Shown here: positions 25,381 to 33,913 of the stretch, in pieces
How positions within the stretch are numbered: the first letter of the stretch is position 1
Layout: every line of letters begins with the position of its first letter
Assembly: GCA_031422335.1 (NCBI GenBank)
Contig: JANOQW010000034.1
Span: 62,001 to 126,000, forward strand
Length of the DNA: 64,000 nt
Source of the DNA: Methylotenera_A sp031422335
GTDB lineage: Bacteria; Pseudomonadota; Gammaproteobacteria; Burkholderiales; Methylophilaceae
Reading direction: 5' to 3'
The notes under the pieces: model-generated
Seen by the model: only the letters and a program-made list of their open reading frames with translations
Database searches by the model: none
Told to the model about the DNA's origin: nothing
Translations under genes and position numbers: made by a program

Positions 25381-26295
25381 CTATGCACTTTGCCTTAACG
25401 GCACCACATTATTGCTATTAAAGTTAGGTGCTGTTACATATTGCTTCTCTTGACTGTAAATAAAACGATTCATGATACTGAACTCTCTATCAGAAAGTTT
25501 TAGCGCAACATCCACCCACAACCTAGTAATATCCATTAACTCATCAGTTGTAATGGGGTTAATGTGATTTTTAGCTTTTTGTGCGGCTAAATAACCATTA
25601 GAAAAACGTCTGTTTTTTTCTATCCAGTTATATACTGCTTTTTCACCCTCTCCGTCATCTACTAGCACATCCACCAAGCCCATTTCATAGGCTTGTTCAG
25701 CGGTGTATTGTTTGCCTTTAAGTATCATCTCGTCTGCAATTTTAACGCCAGCTTTTCTAGCAACTAGGCTGTATCCGCCCATACCTGGAAACATATTAAA
25801 TAAAATTTCAGGAAAGCCAAACAGACTTTTACGCTCAGCAATCACAATATCGCTAGCAAGCACAGCTTCAAGGCCTCCGCCTAACGCAAGCCCCTGCACT
25901 AAACTAATATTAATGATGGGAGAGTTATTAAATCGTGAAAGTTTATTGGCTAAAACATCAATGCCTTTGGTGGCATAGTTAAGCAAAGCCTCTCTATGTC
26001 GATGAATGGCTAGCTCACGAATCATAGCCAAATGCCCGCCCAGATTAAACACGTTAGGTGTAACAGAAGCCGCAACCGAATATTTGATATGATGCGCTTT
26101 ATCGCCATCATATAAAACGCCACCGGTGTTTTGAATCTCTTTTTGATGCTGTGTAAGCTCGCTGATAAGCTCCTGATTGAAGCAAGGAACCATATTTTTT
26201 TGATTAAAACAAGTCCACAATACTTCATGACTTTCATCGTATCGAATAAACAATTGTTTAAAATTGTTACTTAGGCCACACGCTTCAATATTCAT
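25381..26295 (-). CDS. rpfF: RpfF-type DSF synthase (crotonase family)
   Basis: This crotonase-fold enzyme likely acts on acyl-ACP as both dehydratase and thioesterase to release a cis-2-unsaturated fatty-acid signal. The RpfF signature is the pair of catalytic glutamates 20 residues apart: ALGGGLEA (Glu143) and GFPEILFNMFPGMG (Glu163), near the Glu141/Glu161 of Xanthomonas RpfF. The leader region is longer than in ordinary enoyl-CoA hydratases, as in RpfF. I chose ATG 26295, which has GAAGG upstream; ATG 26307 (4 codons earlier) lacks a ribosome site. It lies beside rpfC and diverges from an ACP gene. Confidence 0.88.
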   Translation of the reverse strand: MNIEACGLSNNFKQLFIRYDESHEVLWTCFNQKNMVPCFNQELISELTQHQKEIQNTGGVLYDGDKAHHIKYSVAASVTPNVFNLGGHLAMIRELAIHRHREALLNYATKGIDVLANKLSRFNNSPIINISLVQGLALGGGLEAVLASDIVIAERKSLFGFPEILFNMFPGMGGYSLVARKAGVKIADEMILKGKQYTAEQAYEMGLVDVLVDDGEGEKAVYNWIEKNRRFSNGYLAAQKAKNHINPITTDELMDITRLWVDVALKLSDREFSIMNRFIYSQEKQYVTAPNFNSNNVVPLRQSA

Positions 26296-26344
26296 AAAAA
26301 CCTTCATTTATCAAGTATAAAACTCAATCTATTATATAGGTAGG

Positions 26345-26381
26345 ATATAATATAACTTAAGATTTAATATAATATAACTTA
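26345..26381. repeat. 15-bp direct repeat in the rpfF/ACP divergent promoter region
   Basis: ATATAATATAACTTA occurs at 26345-26359 and again at 26367-26381, 22 bp apart. Both copies contain TATAAT, so they could be duplicated -10 elements or paired regulator sites. They lie between rpfF (start 26295) and the ACP gene (start 26408). Confidence 0.6.
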
Positions 26382-26407
26382 TTTAGGTTGTTTAAGGGTG
26401 TAAATTT

Positions 26408-26680
26408 ATGGATGACCAAAAAATTTCATTAGATGATGAAATTAAAAAATTCTTGACGAACCTCTTGATACAAGAAAATAAAATAGATGTGGCTCAAATA
26501 AAACTTGAAAGCAGCCTTAGAGATTTAGATATCGATTCGTTCGGCTTTTTAGAGATAATTTTTAGTATTGAGCATCAGTACAATGTCTCATTCCCCAAAA
26601 ATTTTGAGCATATTAAAACTCTGCAAGATGTAATCAATGTGACACACGAGTTAGTGCTTGCAAAAAGTATATCTACTTAA
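26408..26680 (+). CDS. acyl carrier protein beside rpfF
   Basis: This 90-aa acidic helical protein has a phosphopantetheine Ser in DIDSFGFLE (residue 39-40 region) and the usual following helix IIFSIEHQY. It diverges from housekeeping AcpP, where DSLDTVE is typical, so it is a specialised carrier. An AAGGGTG ribosome site lies upstream. A ketoacyl synthase follows 20 nt later and rpfF diverges from it, so it could supply or hold the acyl chain for DSF synthesis; this is inference. Confidence 0.85.
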   Translation: MDDQKISLDDEIKKFLTNLLIQENKIDVAQIKLESSLRDLDIDSFGFLEIIFSIEHQYNVSFPKNFEHIKTLQDVINVTHELVLAKSIST

Positions 26681-26700
26681 AAATACTGGTTTAACCCCGC

Positions 26701-27945
26701 ATGTCAAATTACCGTCGTGTTGTTATTACTGGCTTCAGTGCGGTATCTCCACTAGGTAATACCATTGAAGATTTAGCCCACAATGTGTTTGCAGGTAAAT
26801 CGGCCATTAAGTTGCTGGAATCCACATTTACAGCGCAATTGGTATGCAAAATTGCTGCACAAGTTGATTTTAACCCGGTGGATTATTTTAGTAAAAAAAG
26901 TGATTACGCCATACTTGACCGCAATGGTCAGATGGCTCTGTACTCAAGCATTGAAGCAGTTAAACATGCTCAATTACAACTAAACGATGAACTAAAATCG
27001 CGTACAGGCGTATATGTAGGCACTGGAATGGGTGGTGCTTTATCCGTTGAAGATGGCTACCAAACGCTTTACACCAAATGTGAAAATCGTCTAAAACCTT
27101 ACACGGTTTTAATGTGCATGTATAACAGCGCCGCATCGGCCATTGCCACACATTTTGCAATTTCTGGCACCAATCACACTTATTCAACCGCATGCTCGTC
27201 GTCTGCTGTGGCTATTGGCCAGGCGATGAGAGACATACGGCACGGCTACACCGATATTGCATTGGCAGGCGGCACCGATGCTATTTTATCGTATGCCAGT
27301 ATTAAATCTTGGGAGGCAATAAGAACGCTTGCCGATGAAGATAAAGATGATTTAAGTGCCTCATGCAAACCCTTCTCAGCCAATCGCTCTGGCTTGGTAA
27401 TTGGTGAAGGCGCAGCCATGCTGGTGCTAGAAGAATACGAACAAGCAAAAGCGCGTGGCGCTGTAATTTATGCTGAAATTGTCGGCTATGGTGCCGCAAA
27501 CGATTACCAACATATTGCGGTGCCATCTGTTGAAGGGCAAGCCGCCACCATGGCGGCGGCGCTTAACGACTCTGGCTTAAAACCTATTGATATTCAGTAC
27601 ATTAATGCGCATGGCACAGGCACTGTATTCAACGATATTACCGAAACCAATGCTATTAAAAAAGTATTCGGTTCGCACGCCTACGATCTTAGCGTCAGCT
27701 CTACCAAATCTATGCACGGCCATTTAATGGGCGCCGCAGGTGCGCTTGAAACAGTAATAACTACATTGTCTGTCTATTCAAATAGATTACCGCCGACTAT
27801 TAACCTAAAACTACCAGACCCCGCATGTGATTTAGATTATGTGCCTAACGTAACAAAATCTGTTACTAGACTAGATTACGCAATGTCAAACTCATTTGCC
27901 TTTGGCGGTACTGGTGCCTGTTTAGTTTTAAAAAAACTCAATTAG
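26701..27945 (+). CDS. beta-ketoacyl-ACP synthase (FabF-like, specialised)
   Basis: This 414-aa condensing enzyme has all catalytic residues visible: the Cys in YSTACSSSAV, His in INAHGTGT, and His in STKSMHGHLMGAAGALE. It ends with the SNSFAFGGTG stretch. It follows the dedicated ACP by 20 nt, so the two probably act as a pair that elongates or primes a special acyl chain. It is unlikely to be the main fatty-acid synthase gene, which would be expected next to fabG and fabD. A polyene or resorcinol pathway is an alternative, but no other such genes are present. Confidence 0.87.
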   Translation: MSNYRRVVITGFSAVSPLGNTIEDLAHNVFAGKSAIKLLESTFTAQLVCKIAAQVDFNPVDYFSKKSDYAILDRNGQMALYSSIEAVKHAQLQLNDELKSRTGVYVGTGMGGALSVEDGYQTLYTKCENRLKPYTVLMCMYNSAASAIATHFAISGTNHTYSTACSSSAVAIGQAMRDIRHGYTDIALAGGTDAILSYASIKSWEAIRTLADEDKDDLSASCKPFSANRSGLVIGEGAAMLVLEEYEQAKARGAVIYAEIVGYGAANDYQHIAVPSVEGQAATMAAALNDSGLKPIDIQYINAHGTGTVFNDITETNAIKKVFGSHAYDLSVSSTKSMHGHLMGAAGALETVITTLSVYSNRLPPTINLKLPDPACDLDYVPNVTKSVTRLDYAMSNSFAFGGTGACLVLKKLN

Positions 27946-28107
27946 AAACATTAATTCATCATTAACATTAAAATGTTGTAATAAAACAACAGGTTTTGGC
28001 CAAAGTCATCGTTAAATTTATAGCTAAAATAGTTTGTATTAATTCTGTAACATATTGAGATGGTATTATTTAGTTAGTTTTACTTACTATCTGCGGAAGC
28101 TTGTACC

Positions 28108-29379
28108 ATGAAAAAAATATTTTTAAGTTTTGTTGTTTTAACAACGCCAGTCATTTCACAAGCTGCGGGTTTCGCTCTAATCGAACAGAGTGGCAGCGGC
28201 ATGGGTAACGCGTATGCGGGTGGCTCAGCAGTTGCCGAGGATGCAAGCACTATATTTTTCAATCCTGCAGGCATGACTTATATTCAAGGTACGCAAGCGG
28301 TTGGCGCCCTTCATTTAATCAAGCCTAATGCTGAATTCAACAATCAAGGTTCTGAGGCTGCAGACTTTCCTGGCCCTTCGCCTGTAAAACCGTTAGGTGA
28401 TGAAGGACCTAATGCAGGTGATTTAGCGTTTGTACCTAACTTCTATTTTATGACTGAAATTAGCCCTTCGGTTAAAATTGGCGTGGGTATCAATGCACCT
28501 TTTGGTCTTAAGACTGAATACGATAAGGAATGGTTAGGTCGCTTTCAAGCAGATATGTCCGAAGTTAAAACCATTAACATTAACCCTTCCATTGCGTTCA
28601 AAGTAAACGATCAGCTCTCATTAGGCTTTGGTGTTTCTATCATGCGCGCAGAAGCTACGCTTACGCGCGCAGTTAATTTTCCGGGGGGCGCAGGTTCGCA
28701 AGGTAGCGTGAAAATTGAGGGCGATGACTGGGGCTTTGGATATAACCTAGGTGCCATTTACCAAGCCACTGATGATACGCGTTTTGGTGTGGCTTACCGC
28801 TCAAAAGTAGAGCAACACTTAGAAGGTGATGCTAAGTTTAGGCGGCCTACAGGCATCCCATTCGCAGCAGCCCCTGATGGCGACGTTAAAGCTGACGTAA
28901 GTTTACCTGGAAGTTTCTCAGTCAGTGCATTTAGTCGGGTAAACGACAAATGGGACTTGATGGGAGACGTGACTTGGACACGCTGGAGTCAGTTTAAAGC
29001 CCTAACTATTTTCCGTGATAGCGGTGCTTTATTAACTACAACTCCAGAAAACTGGGAAAACACGATGCGCTATTCTATTGGTGTTAATTATCATTATAGC
29101 GACGCCATCAAACTACGTGGTGGCTTGGCTTACGATGAAGAAGCCATTAAAGACGAGTTCCGTACTGCGCGTATTCCTGGCAACGATAGAAAATGGCTTT
29201 CTTTAGGTGCAAGCTATCAAATGTCACCCGCATCTCAATTTGACGTGGGGTATTCACACCTGTTTATCAGCGATTCTTCGATTGATGACAACCAAACAAC
29301 AACTGGCAATGGCCGCGTGCGTGGTGATTTTGAAGGTAGCGTAGATATATTGAGCATGCAATATTCACATAATTTTTAA
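28108..29379 (+). CDS. fadL: OmpP1/FadL family outer-membrane transporter
   Basis: This 423-aa beta-barrel protein has a signal peptide (residues 1-20, MKKIFLSFVVLTTPVISQA) followed directly by GFALIEQSGSGMGNAYAGG and AEDASTIFFNPAGM, the FadL N-terminal hatch signature. It ends in aromatic Phe, as outer-membrane proteins do. FadL channels import long-chain fatty acids or other hydrophobic compounds. It lies 162 bp downstream of the ketoacyl synthase, so uptake or exchange of a fatty-acid signal is a possible role. Confidence 0.9.
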   Translation: MKKIFLSFVVLTTPVISQAAGFALIEQSGSGMGNAYAGGSAVAEDASTIFFNPAGMTYIQGTQAVGALHLIKPNAEFNNQGSEAADFPGPSPVKPLGDEGPNAGDLAFVPNFYFMTEISPSVKIGVGINAPFGLKTEYDKEWLGRFQADMSEVKTININPSIAFKVNDQLSLGFGVSIMRAEATLTRAVNFPGGAGSQGSVKIEGDDWGFGYNLGAIYQATDDTRFGVAYRSKVEQHLEGDAKFRRPTGIPFAAAPDGDVKADVSLPGSFSVSAFSRVNDKWDLMGDVTWTRWSQFKALTIFRDSGALLTTTPENWENTMRYSIGVNYHYSDAIKLRGGLAYDEEAIKDEFRTARIPGNDRKWLSLGASYQMSPASQFDVGYSHLFISDSSIDDNQTTTGNGRVRGDFEGSVDILSMQYSHNF

Positions 29380-29397
29380 TCGTTACATTTAAAATAT

Positions 29398-29436
29398 ATG
29401 CTCTGCAACCCCCATGGATATTGGCTTTTAGGGCAT
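29398..29436 (+). repeat. 39-bp palindromic intergenic repeat, copy 1
   Basis: Begins ATGCTCTGCAACCCC, has the core CATGGATATTGGC and ends AGGGCAT. It is one of five copies found in this window, here after fadL. Confidence 0.75.
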
Positions 29437-29460
29437 GTTACTTTTAATATAAATAGAATT

Positions 29461-29486
29461 AAAAAGCGCACATAAGTGCGCTTTTT
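29461..29486. terminator. bidirectional terminator between fadL and ccmH
   Basis: An 11-bp perfect stem AAAAAGCGCAC/GTGCGCTTTTT with loop ATAA lies between the convergent fadL and ccmH genes and offers a U-run in both directions. Confidence 0.88.
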
Positions 29487-29498
29487 ATTATCTAGCAT

Positions 29499-29909
29499 TT
29501 ATGCGTCTTCGCCTTCAATGGCCTCATCACCCGCTTGTTTTTTTAGTACTCTAACCATCATAAAAGTACCAATTAGCAACAGCAAAAATGGCCCAAACCA
29601 CAGCAACGCGGTGTTGCTGTTGACTGGCGGGCGATAGCGTACAAAATCACCATAGCGCGTCACCAAGTAATCTGTAATTTCTGCATCGGTTTTACCCGCG
29701 CGCATTTGGCCACGAATTTCTTTGCGTAAATCTTCAGCCAAAGGCGCATCAGAATCTGCCAGCGTGGAGTTTTGGCACACCAAACAACGCAGTTCTTGCG
29801 ACATGGCTTTTAAGCGCGCTTCTAGTGCTGGGTCTTCGGCCAGTGGTGTGGCTGTACCTGCAAATACTGAATGACTAAACACCAACAAAATTAAGATTAA
29901 TTTTTTCAT
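29499..29909 (-). CDS. ccmH: cytochrome c maturation protein CcmH
   Basis: This 136-aa membrane-anchored periplasmic thiol protein keeps apocytochrome c reduced for haem attachment. Signal peptide: residues 1-17. The redox motif is LRCLVCQN, followed by the family stretch DSDAPLAEDLR and a single C-terminal membrane anchor (near 103-122). It is the short, CcmI-less form. It is the last gene of the ccm operon; no ccmI follows, and a bidirectional terminator comes next. Confidence 0.94.
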   Translation of the reverse strand: MKKLILILLVFSHSVFAGTATPLAEDPALEARLKAMSQELRCLVCQNSTLADSDAPLAEDLRKEIRGQMRAGKTDAEITDYLVTRYGDFVRYRPPVNSNTALLWFGPFLLLLIGTFMMVRVLKKQAGDEAIEGEDA

Positions 29910-29920
29910 AAAAAAGTCTT

Positions 29921-30454
29921 TTAAGCACCCAGCTCTTTTAGCAAGGGCACAATTTTAGTCAGCAAAATATCTGGCGTAAGTGGGCCAATATGTTTATAGC
30001 GAATAATGCCCTGCTTATCAATTAAATAAGTCTCTGGCACACCGTAAACACCATAATCAATGCCTATTTTTCCATCAGCATCGGTAATCACTTTGTTGTA
30101 CGGGTTACCCATGGCAACCAACACTTGTTGCGCTTCGGCATCGATATCTTTGTAAGCTAAACCATAAGTGGCGATGCGTTTAGTCTCTGCCATTTGCATC
30201 AGCAACGGGTGCTCATCGCGGCAAGCTGCACACCAAGATGCCCACACGTTGAGTAACCACACTTGGCCTTGCATGTCTTTGCTATTAAAATTTTTGCCAG
30301 CCTCACCCAATATTGGCGCTGTAAAAGCGGGTGCGGGCTTACCGACTAAAGGTGAGGGCACTTCGCGCGGATTTAAAAATAAACCTTTAAACAAAAAACC
30401 TACTGCCACTAAAAACAAAGCCAGCGGGATTAAAAATTTAAGTGTTCTGTTCAT
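29921..30454 (-). CDS. ccmG: thiol:disulfide interchange protein CcmG/DsbE
   Basis: This 177-aa thioredoxin-fold protein is tethered by an N-terminal membrane helix (residues 8-27). The active site is WASWCAACRDEHP, and VYGVPETYLIDKQG carries the cis-Pro loop. It reduces apocytochrome or CcmH thiols in the periplasm. It lies between ccmF and ccmH. Confidence 0.95.
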   Translation of the reverse strand: MNRTLKFLIPLALFLVAVGFLFKGLFLNPREVPSPLVGKPAPAFTAPILGEAGKNFNSKDMQGQVWLLNVWASWCAACRDEHPLLMQMAETKRIATYGLAYKDIDAEAQQVLVAMGNPYNKVITDADGKIGIDYGVYGVPETYLIDKQGIIRYKHIGPLTPDILLTKIVPLLKELGA

Positions 30455-30468
30455 AAGATTTGGCGTGC

Positions 30469-32466
30469 TTAAAAAGCTTCTTGTGTTTCCTGGTTAGACT
30501 CGCGGCTAAACTCGCGGCCTAAGTTTTTATTGGCTATACGATAACGCTTATCTAACAAAGCCATCAAGCCGCCCAGCGCCATAATAATGCAGCCCGCCCA
30601 TATCCATTGCACAAAAGGTTTAATGTAAATACGCACACTCCACGCACCTTTTTCTAGCGGCTCGCCAAGTGAAACATATACATCTTTTAACACGCCAGGT
30701 TCAATATCTGCCTCGGTCATGGTGGCGCCCTGCACTGGGTAAAAGCGTTTTTCTGGGTACAACATTGCAATTTTCTTAGCATTTTCGCTGACAATAAACG
30801 TGCCTTGCGACGACGTATAGTTAGGACCTTGCACTTTTTTTGAGCCTTTAAAGGTAAATTCTAAATCGCCAATTTTTGCCACGTCGTTTACTTCCATGCG
30901 CAAATCTTGCTCGCTCTCGTAACCTTTCACCAGCGTTACGCCCAACACAAACACACCTACGCCCAAGTGTGCCAGCAACATACCGTAAAAAGCTAAGGGA
31001 ATGGCTTTTAAGTTATCCATTAAACTGGCGCCAGCCACTTGCTTAGTATTGATTCTTTTTTGTAGCAAAATTAAAGTAGTGCTCACAATCCAAACACCCA
31101 TAAATACGCCAACCGCGGCCATCAGGGATATTTTTCCCATCACAGATGGTACCAATAAAGCAGATACCACGCTGACGACTGCGGCTAGTTTTAATCGTGT
31201 ACCGATTTCTGGAATACTGGCTTTTTTCCATTTAGCCAGTGGCCCCAAACCCATTAAGAATAAGCCTGGCGCCATAATGGCCACAAACACTGCATCAAAA
31301 TACGGTGGGCCAACTGAGATTTTTCCACCGCCAAGTGCGTCAATTAATAAGGGGTACATGGTGCCTAATAATACCGAAGCAGCAGCAGCAGCCAGCACTA
31401 CGTTGTTGGCAAGTAAGAATGATTCGCGCGATACCACGCCAAACTTTTCACCCAAGCCTACATTGGGTGCGCGTAGCGCAAACAGCAGCAGCGCGCCGCC
31501 AATCACAATCACCAAATACAGCAAAATAAATAAGCCGCGACTCGGGTCGGTAGCAAACGCATGCACCGAGGTGAGTACGCCAGAACGTACTAAAAACGTC
31601 CCCAATAAACTAAGCGAAAACGCGCAGATTGACAGCAATACTGTCCACACTTTAAACGCGCCGCGTTTTTCTGTTACTGCTAATGAGTGAATCAGTGCAG
31701 TGCCGACTAACCATGGCATAAACGAGGCATTTTCTACTGCATCCCAAAACCACCAACCGCCCCAGCCTAGCTCGTAATAAGCCCACTTACTACCAAAGGC
31801 GATGCCTAGCGTTAAAAACATCCATGCTACCGTCGTCCAAGGCCGCGTCCAACGAGCCCAAGCGTTATCTAAAGTGCCATCTAGCAGCGCCGCAATTGCG
31901 AAAGCAAACGCTACCGAGAAACCAACATAGCCCATATATAACACTGGCGGGTGGAATACCATGCCAGGGTCTTGTAACAGCGGGTTTAAATCGCGACCAT
32001 CTAGAGCAGCAGGAATCAACCTATCGAACGGGTTAGACGTAAATAAAATAAACGCTAAAAAGCCTACGCTAACCAAGCCCATGACTGCAATCAACCTGAT
32101 TCTAAAACTATCGGGCAAGTTATTGGCAAACATAGTCACGGCAATCGTCCAAATCGACAAAATAGCCACCCATAACAACATGGAACCCTCGTGGCCGCCC
32201 CACACCGCGGCTAGGCGATACATCAGTGGCAATTGCGAATTGGAGGTAGAAGCGACATACAGCACTGAGAAATCGTTGGCATAAAACGCATACATTAACA
32301 CTGCAAACGAAATTAAAATAAGTAGTGACTGCGCGCGCGCAGTAGGTACCGCTAAATTCATCAGCGTGGTTTTATTTTTCCACACGCCAACTAAGGGTAG
32401 CGTGCCTTGAATGATGGCAAAAATAAATGCTAGGATAAGTGCGAGTTCACCAATGGATGGCATCAT
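30469..32466 (-). CDS. ccmF: cytochrome c haem lyase subunit CcmF
   Basis: This 665-aa polytopic membrane protein transfers haem from holo-CcmE to apocytochrome c. The haem-handling segment WGGWWFWDAVENASFMPW (about residues 233-250) and about 14-15 hydrophobic segments are visible. Its start overlaps the ccmE end by 4 nt. Length is typical. Confidence 0.95.
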   Translation of the reverse strand: MMPSIGELALILAFIFAIIQGTLPLVGVWKNKTTLMNLAVPTARAQSLLILISFAVLMYAFYANDFSVLYVASTSNSQLPLMYRLAAVWGGHEGSMLLWVAILSIWTIAVTMFANNLPDSFRIRLIAVMGLVSVGFLAFILFTSNPFDRLIPAALDGRDLNPLLQDPGMVFHPPVLYMGYVGFSVAFAFAIAALLDGTLDNAWARWTRPWTTVAWMFLTLGIAFGSKWAYYELGWGGWWFWDAVENASFMPWLVGTALIHSLAVTEKRGAFKVWTVLLSICAFSLSLLGTFLVRSGVLTSVHAFATDPSRGLFILLYLVIVIGGALLLFALRAPNVGLGEKFGVVSRESFLLANNVVLAAAAASVLLGTMYPLLIDALGGGKISVGPPYFDAVFVAIMAPGLFLMGLGPLAKWKKASIPEIGTRLKLAAVVSVVSALLVPSVMGKISLMAAVGVFMGVWIVSTTLILLQKRINTKQVAGASLMDNLKAIPLAFYGMLLAHLGVGVFVLGVTLVKGYESEQDLRMEVNDVAKIGDLEFTFKGSKKVQGPNYTSSQGTFIVSENAKKIAMLYPEKRFYPVQGATMTEADIEPGVLKDVYVSLGEPLEKGAWSVRIYIKPFVQWIWAGCIIMALGGLMALLDKRYRIANKNLGREFSRESNQETQEAF

Positions 32467-32948
32467 TTTGCAACCTCCGCAGATGTGCTTGCTGCCGCTT
32501 TAGTTGCAGCATCTTTGGCTTTTTGCACTTTAGCAGCCTCTAGCGCTGCTGCGGCTTCTGGCGGCATATAGTTTTCGTCATGTTTGGCCAGTACTTGGTC
32601 GGCTTTAAATAAGCCGTTTTTATCCAAGCTGCCTTCGGCCACTACGCCTTTACCCTCTTTAAATAAATCTGGCAAAATGCCTTTGTATTCTACCGGCATC
32701 GTTCTTGCCGTATCCGTCACTTTAAATTGCACGCGCAAGCCATCAGGCAGGCGCTTTAAACTGCCTTCTTCTACCATGCCGCCGATGCGAAAATTGCCCG
32801 TTTTGGGCGCCTCACCGCTAGCCACTTGCGTAGGCGTAAAAAAGAATACCAAATTACTTTTGAATGACTTGGAAAACAAAACGATGGCAACAGTTAATAA
32901 TATTAGTCCCAGCGCAATTAAACCAAACCTTTTATGACGTGCTTTCAT
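32463..32948 (-). CDS. ccmE: cytochrome c-type biogenesis haem chaperone CcmE
   Basis: This 161-aa periplasmic haem chaperone is anchored by one N-terminal helix (residues 10-27). The covalent haem-binding His and following Tyr appear as LAKHDENYMPPE. The C-terminal tail is Ala/Lys-rich. It overlaps ccmF by 4 nt. Confidence 0.95.
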   Translation of the reverse strand: MKARHKRFGLIALGLILLTVAIVLFSKSFKSNLVFFFTPTQVASGEAPKTGNFRIGGMVEEGSLKRLPDGLRVQFKVTDTARTMPVEYKGILPDLFKEGKGVVAEGSLDKNGLFKADQVLAKHDENYMPPEAAAALEAAKVQKAKDAATKAAASTSAEVAK

Positions 32949-32987
32949 GCCTATACTTACCTTTTTAAATGAATACTTTAAATTAAA

Positions 32988-33137
32988 TTACTGCGCACTT
33001 TGCGCGATATGTTTGCGGCGCTTGTTGAGTAGCCACACCTCAATCGCCATGCATAAAAATGTAATGCAGAACGATCCCCACACATAAAAGCCATAACCAC
33101 CCATAGCCAAAAACTCATTTATGCTGTTCCAATGCAT
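32988..33137 (-). CDS. ccmD: small haem exporter subunit CcmD
   Basis: This 49-aa ORF starts at ATG 33137 and ends TAA at 32988. The translation begins MHWNSINEFLAMGGYGFYVW, has one membrane helix (FCITFLCMAIEVWL), and ends with a basic tail (NKRRKH). CcmD proteins have this layout; MGGYGFYVW is the conserved start of the helix. It lies 4 nt after ccmC and before ccmE, its standard position. It stabilises the CcmABC-CcmE haem-release complex. Confidence 0.9.
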   Translation of the reverse strand: MHWNSINEFLAMGGYGFYVWGSFCITFLCMAIEVWLLNKRRKHIAQSAQ

Positions 33138-33141
33138 CTCG

Positions 33142-33867
33142 TTATTCCCTATTAAACATCAGCGTTTTGTTTTCGCGCTCTAAAATCTCGCTACGCACAC
33201 GCATTAAAATCACCGCCACGCTATATAGCCAAAAGCCAATCGCCATCACCAGCATGCCTTGTAGCATAATTGCCGCCATGGCGGGCGCTTTGGTCAGGCT
33301 GACAGATGAGCCTTGATGCAGTGTGTTCCACCATTTAACCGAGAAGTAAATAATTGGCACATTAATCGCACCTACAATCGCCAGCACCGCACTGGCTTTA
33401 TCAGCACGATTTTTATCATCAATCGCCGATTGCAGCGAAAAATATCCCATATACAAAAATAGCAAAATCAATTCCGATGTTAAGCGCGCATCCCACACCC
33501 ACCAAGCGCCCCACATTGGCTTGCCCCACAGCGAGCCAGTGACTAAGGCCAAAAAGGTAAACATGGCACCAGTAGGCGCAATCGCGCTGGCCATCATGTA
33601 AGATAGCTTGGCATTGAACACTAGGCCCATGCCTGCATAAAACGCCATCAGCAAATATAAAAACATTGAGAACCAAGCGGCAGGCACATGCACAAAAATA
33701 ATGCGGTAACCTTCGCCCTGCTGAAAATCAGTGGGTGCAACGAATAAGCCAATGTACAGGCCGTAAGCAATTAAAATAGCTGCGCCCGCTGCGCACCATG
33801 GAATGATTTTGCCTGCGAGCGGATAAAATGTTTTGGGTGATGCGTATTTAAACCAATTAATTGCCAT
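33142..33867 (-). CDS. ccmC: haem exporter/chaperone subunit CcmC
   Basis: This protein of about 241 aa has six membrane helices and the haem-binding motif WGAWWVWDARLTSE. It loads haem onto CcmE. I chose ATG 33867 (MAINWFKYAS), which has GTGGAAA 9 nt upstream, over the in-frame TTG at 33888. It follows ccmB after about 47 bp. Confidence 0.94.
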   Translation of the reverse strand: MAINWFKYASPKTFYPLAGKIIPWCAAGAAILIAYGLYIGLFVAPTDFQQGEGYRIIFVHVPAAWFSMFLYLLMAFYAGMGLVFNAKLSYMMASAIAPTGAMFTFLALVTGSLWGKPMWGAWWVWDARLTSELILLFLYMGYFSLQSAIDDKNRADKASAVLAIVGAINVPIIYFSVKWWNTLHQGSSVSLTKAPAMAAIMLQGMLVMAIGFWLYSVAVILMRVRSEILERENKTLMFNRE

Positions 33868-33913
33868 GCAAAATTTCCACTTATACAATATTTTTATTAA
33901 AAGCGATAGCCTG

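Noticed and set aside
31001..31690. 229-codon plus-strand ORF opposite ccmF
   Set aside because: No conserved motif, and ccmF on the other strand is complete and typical.
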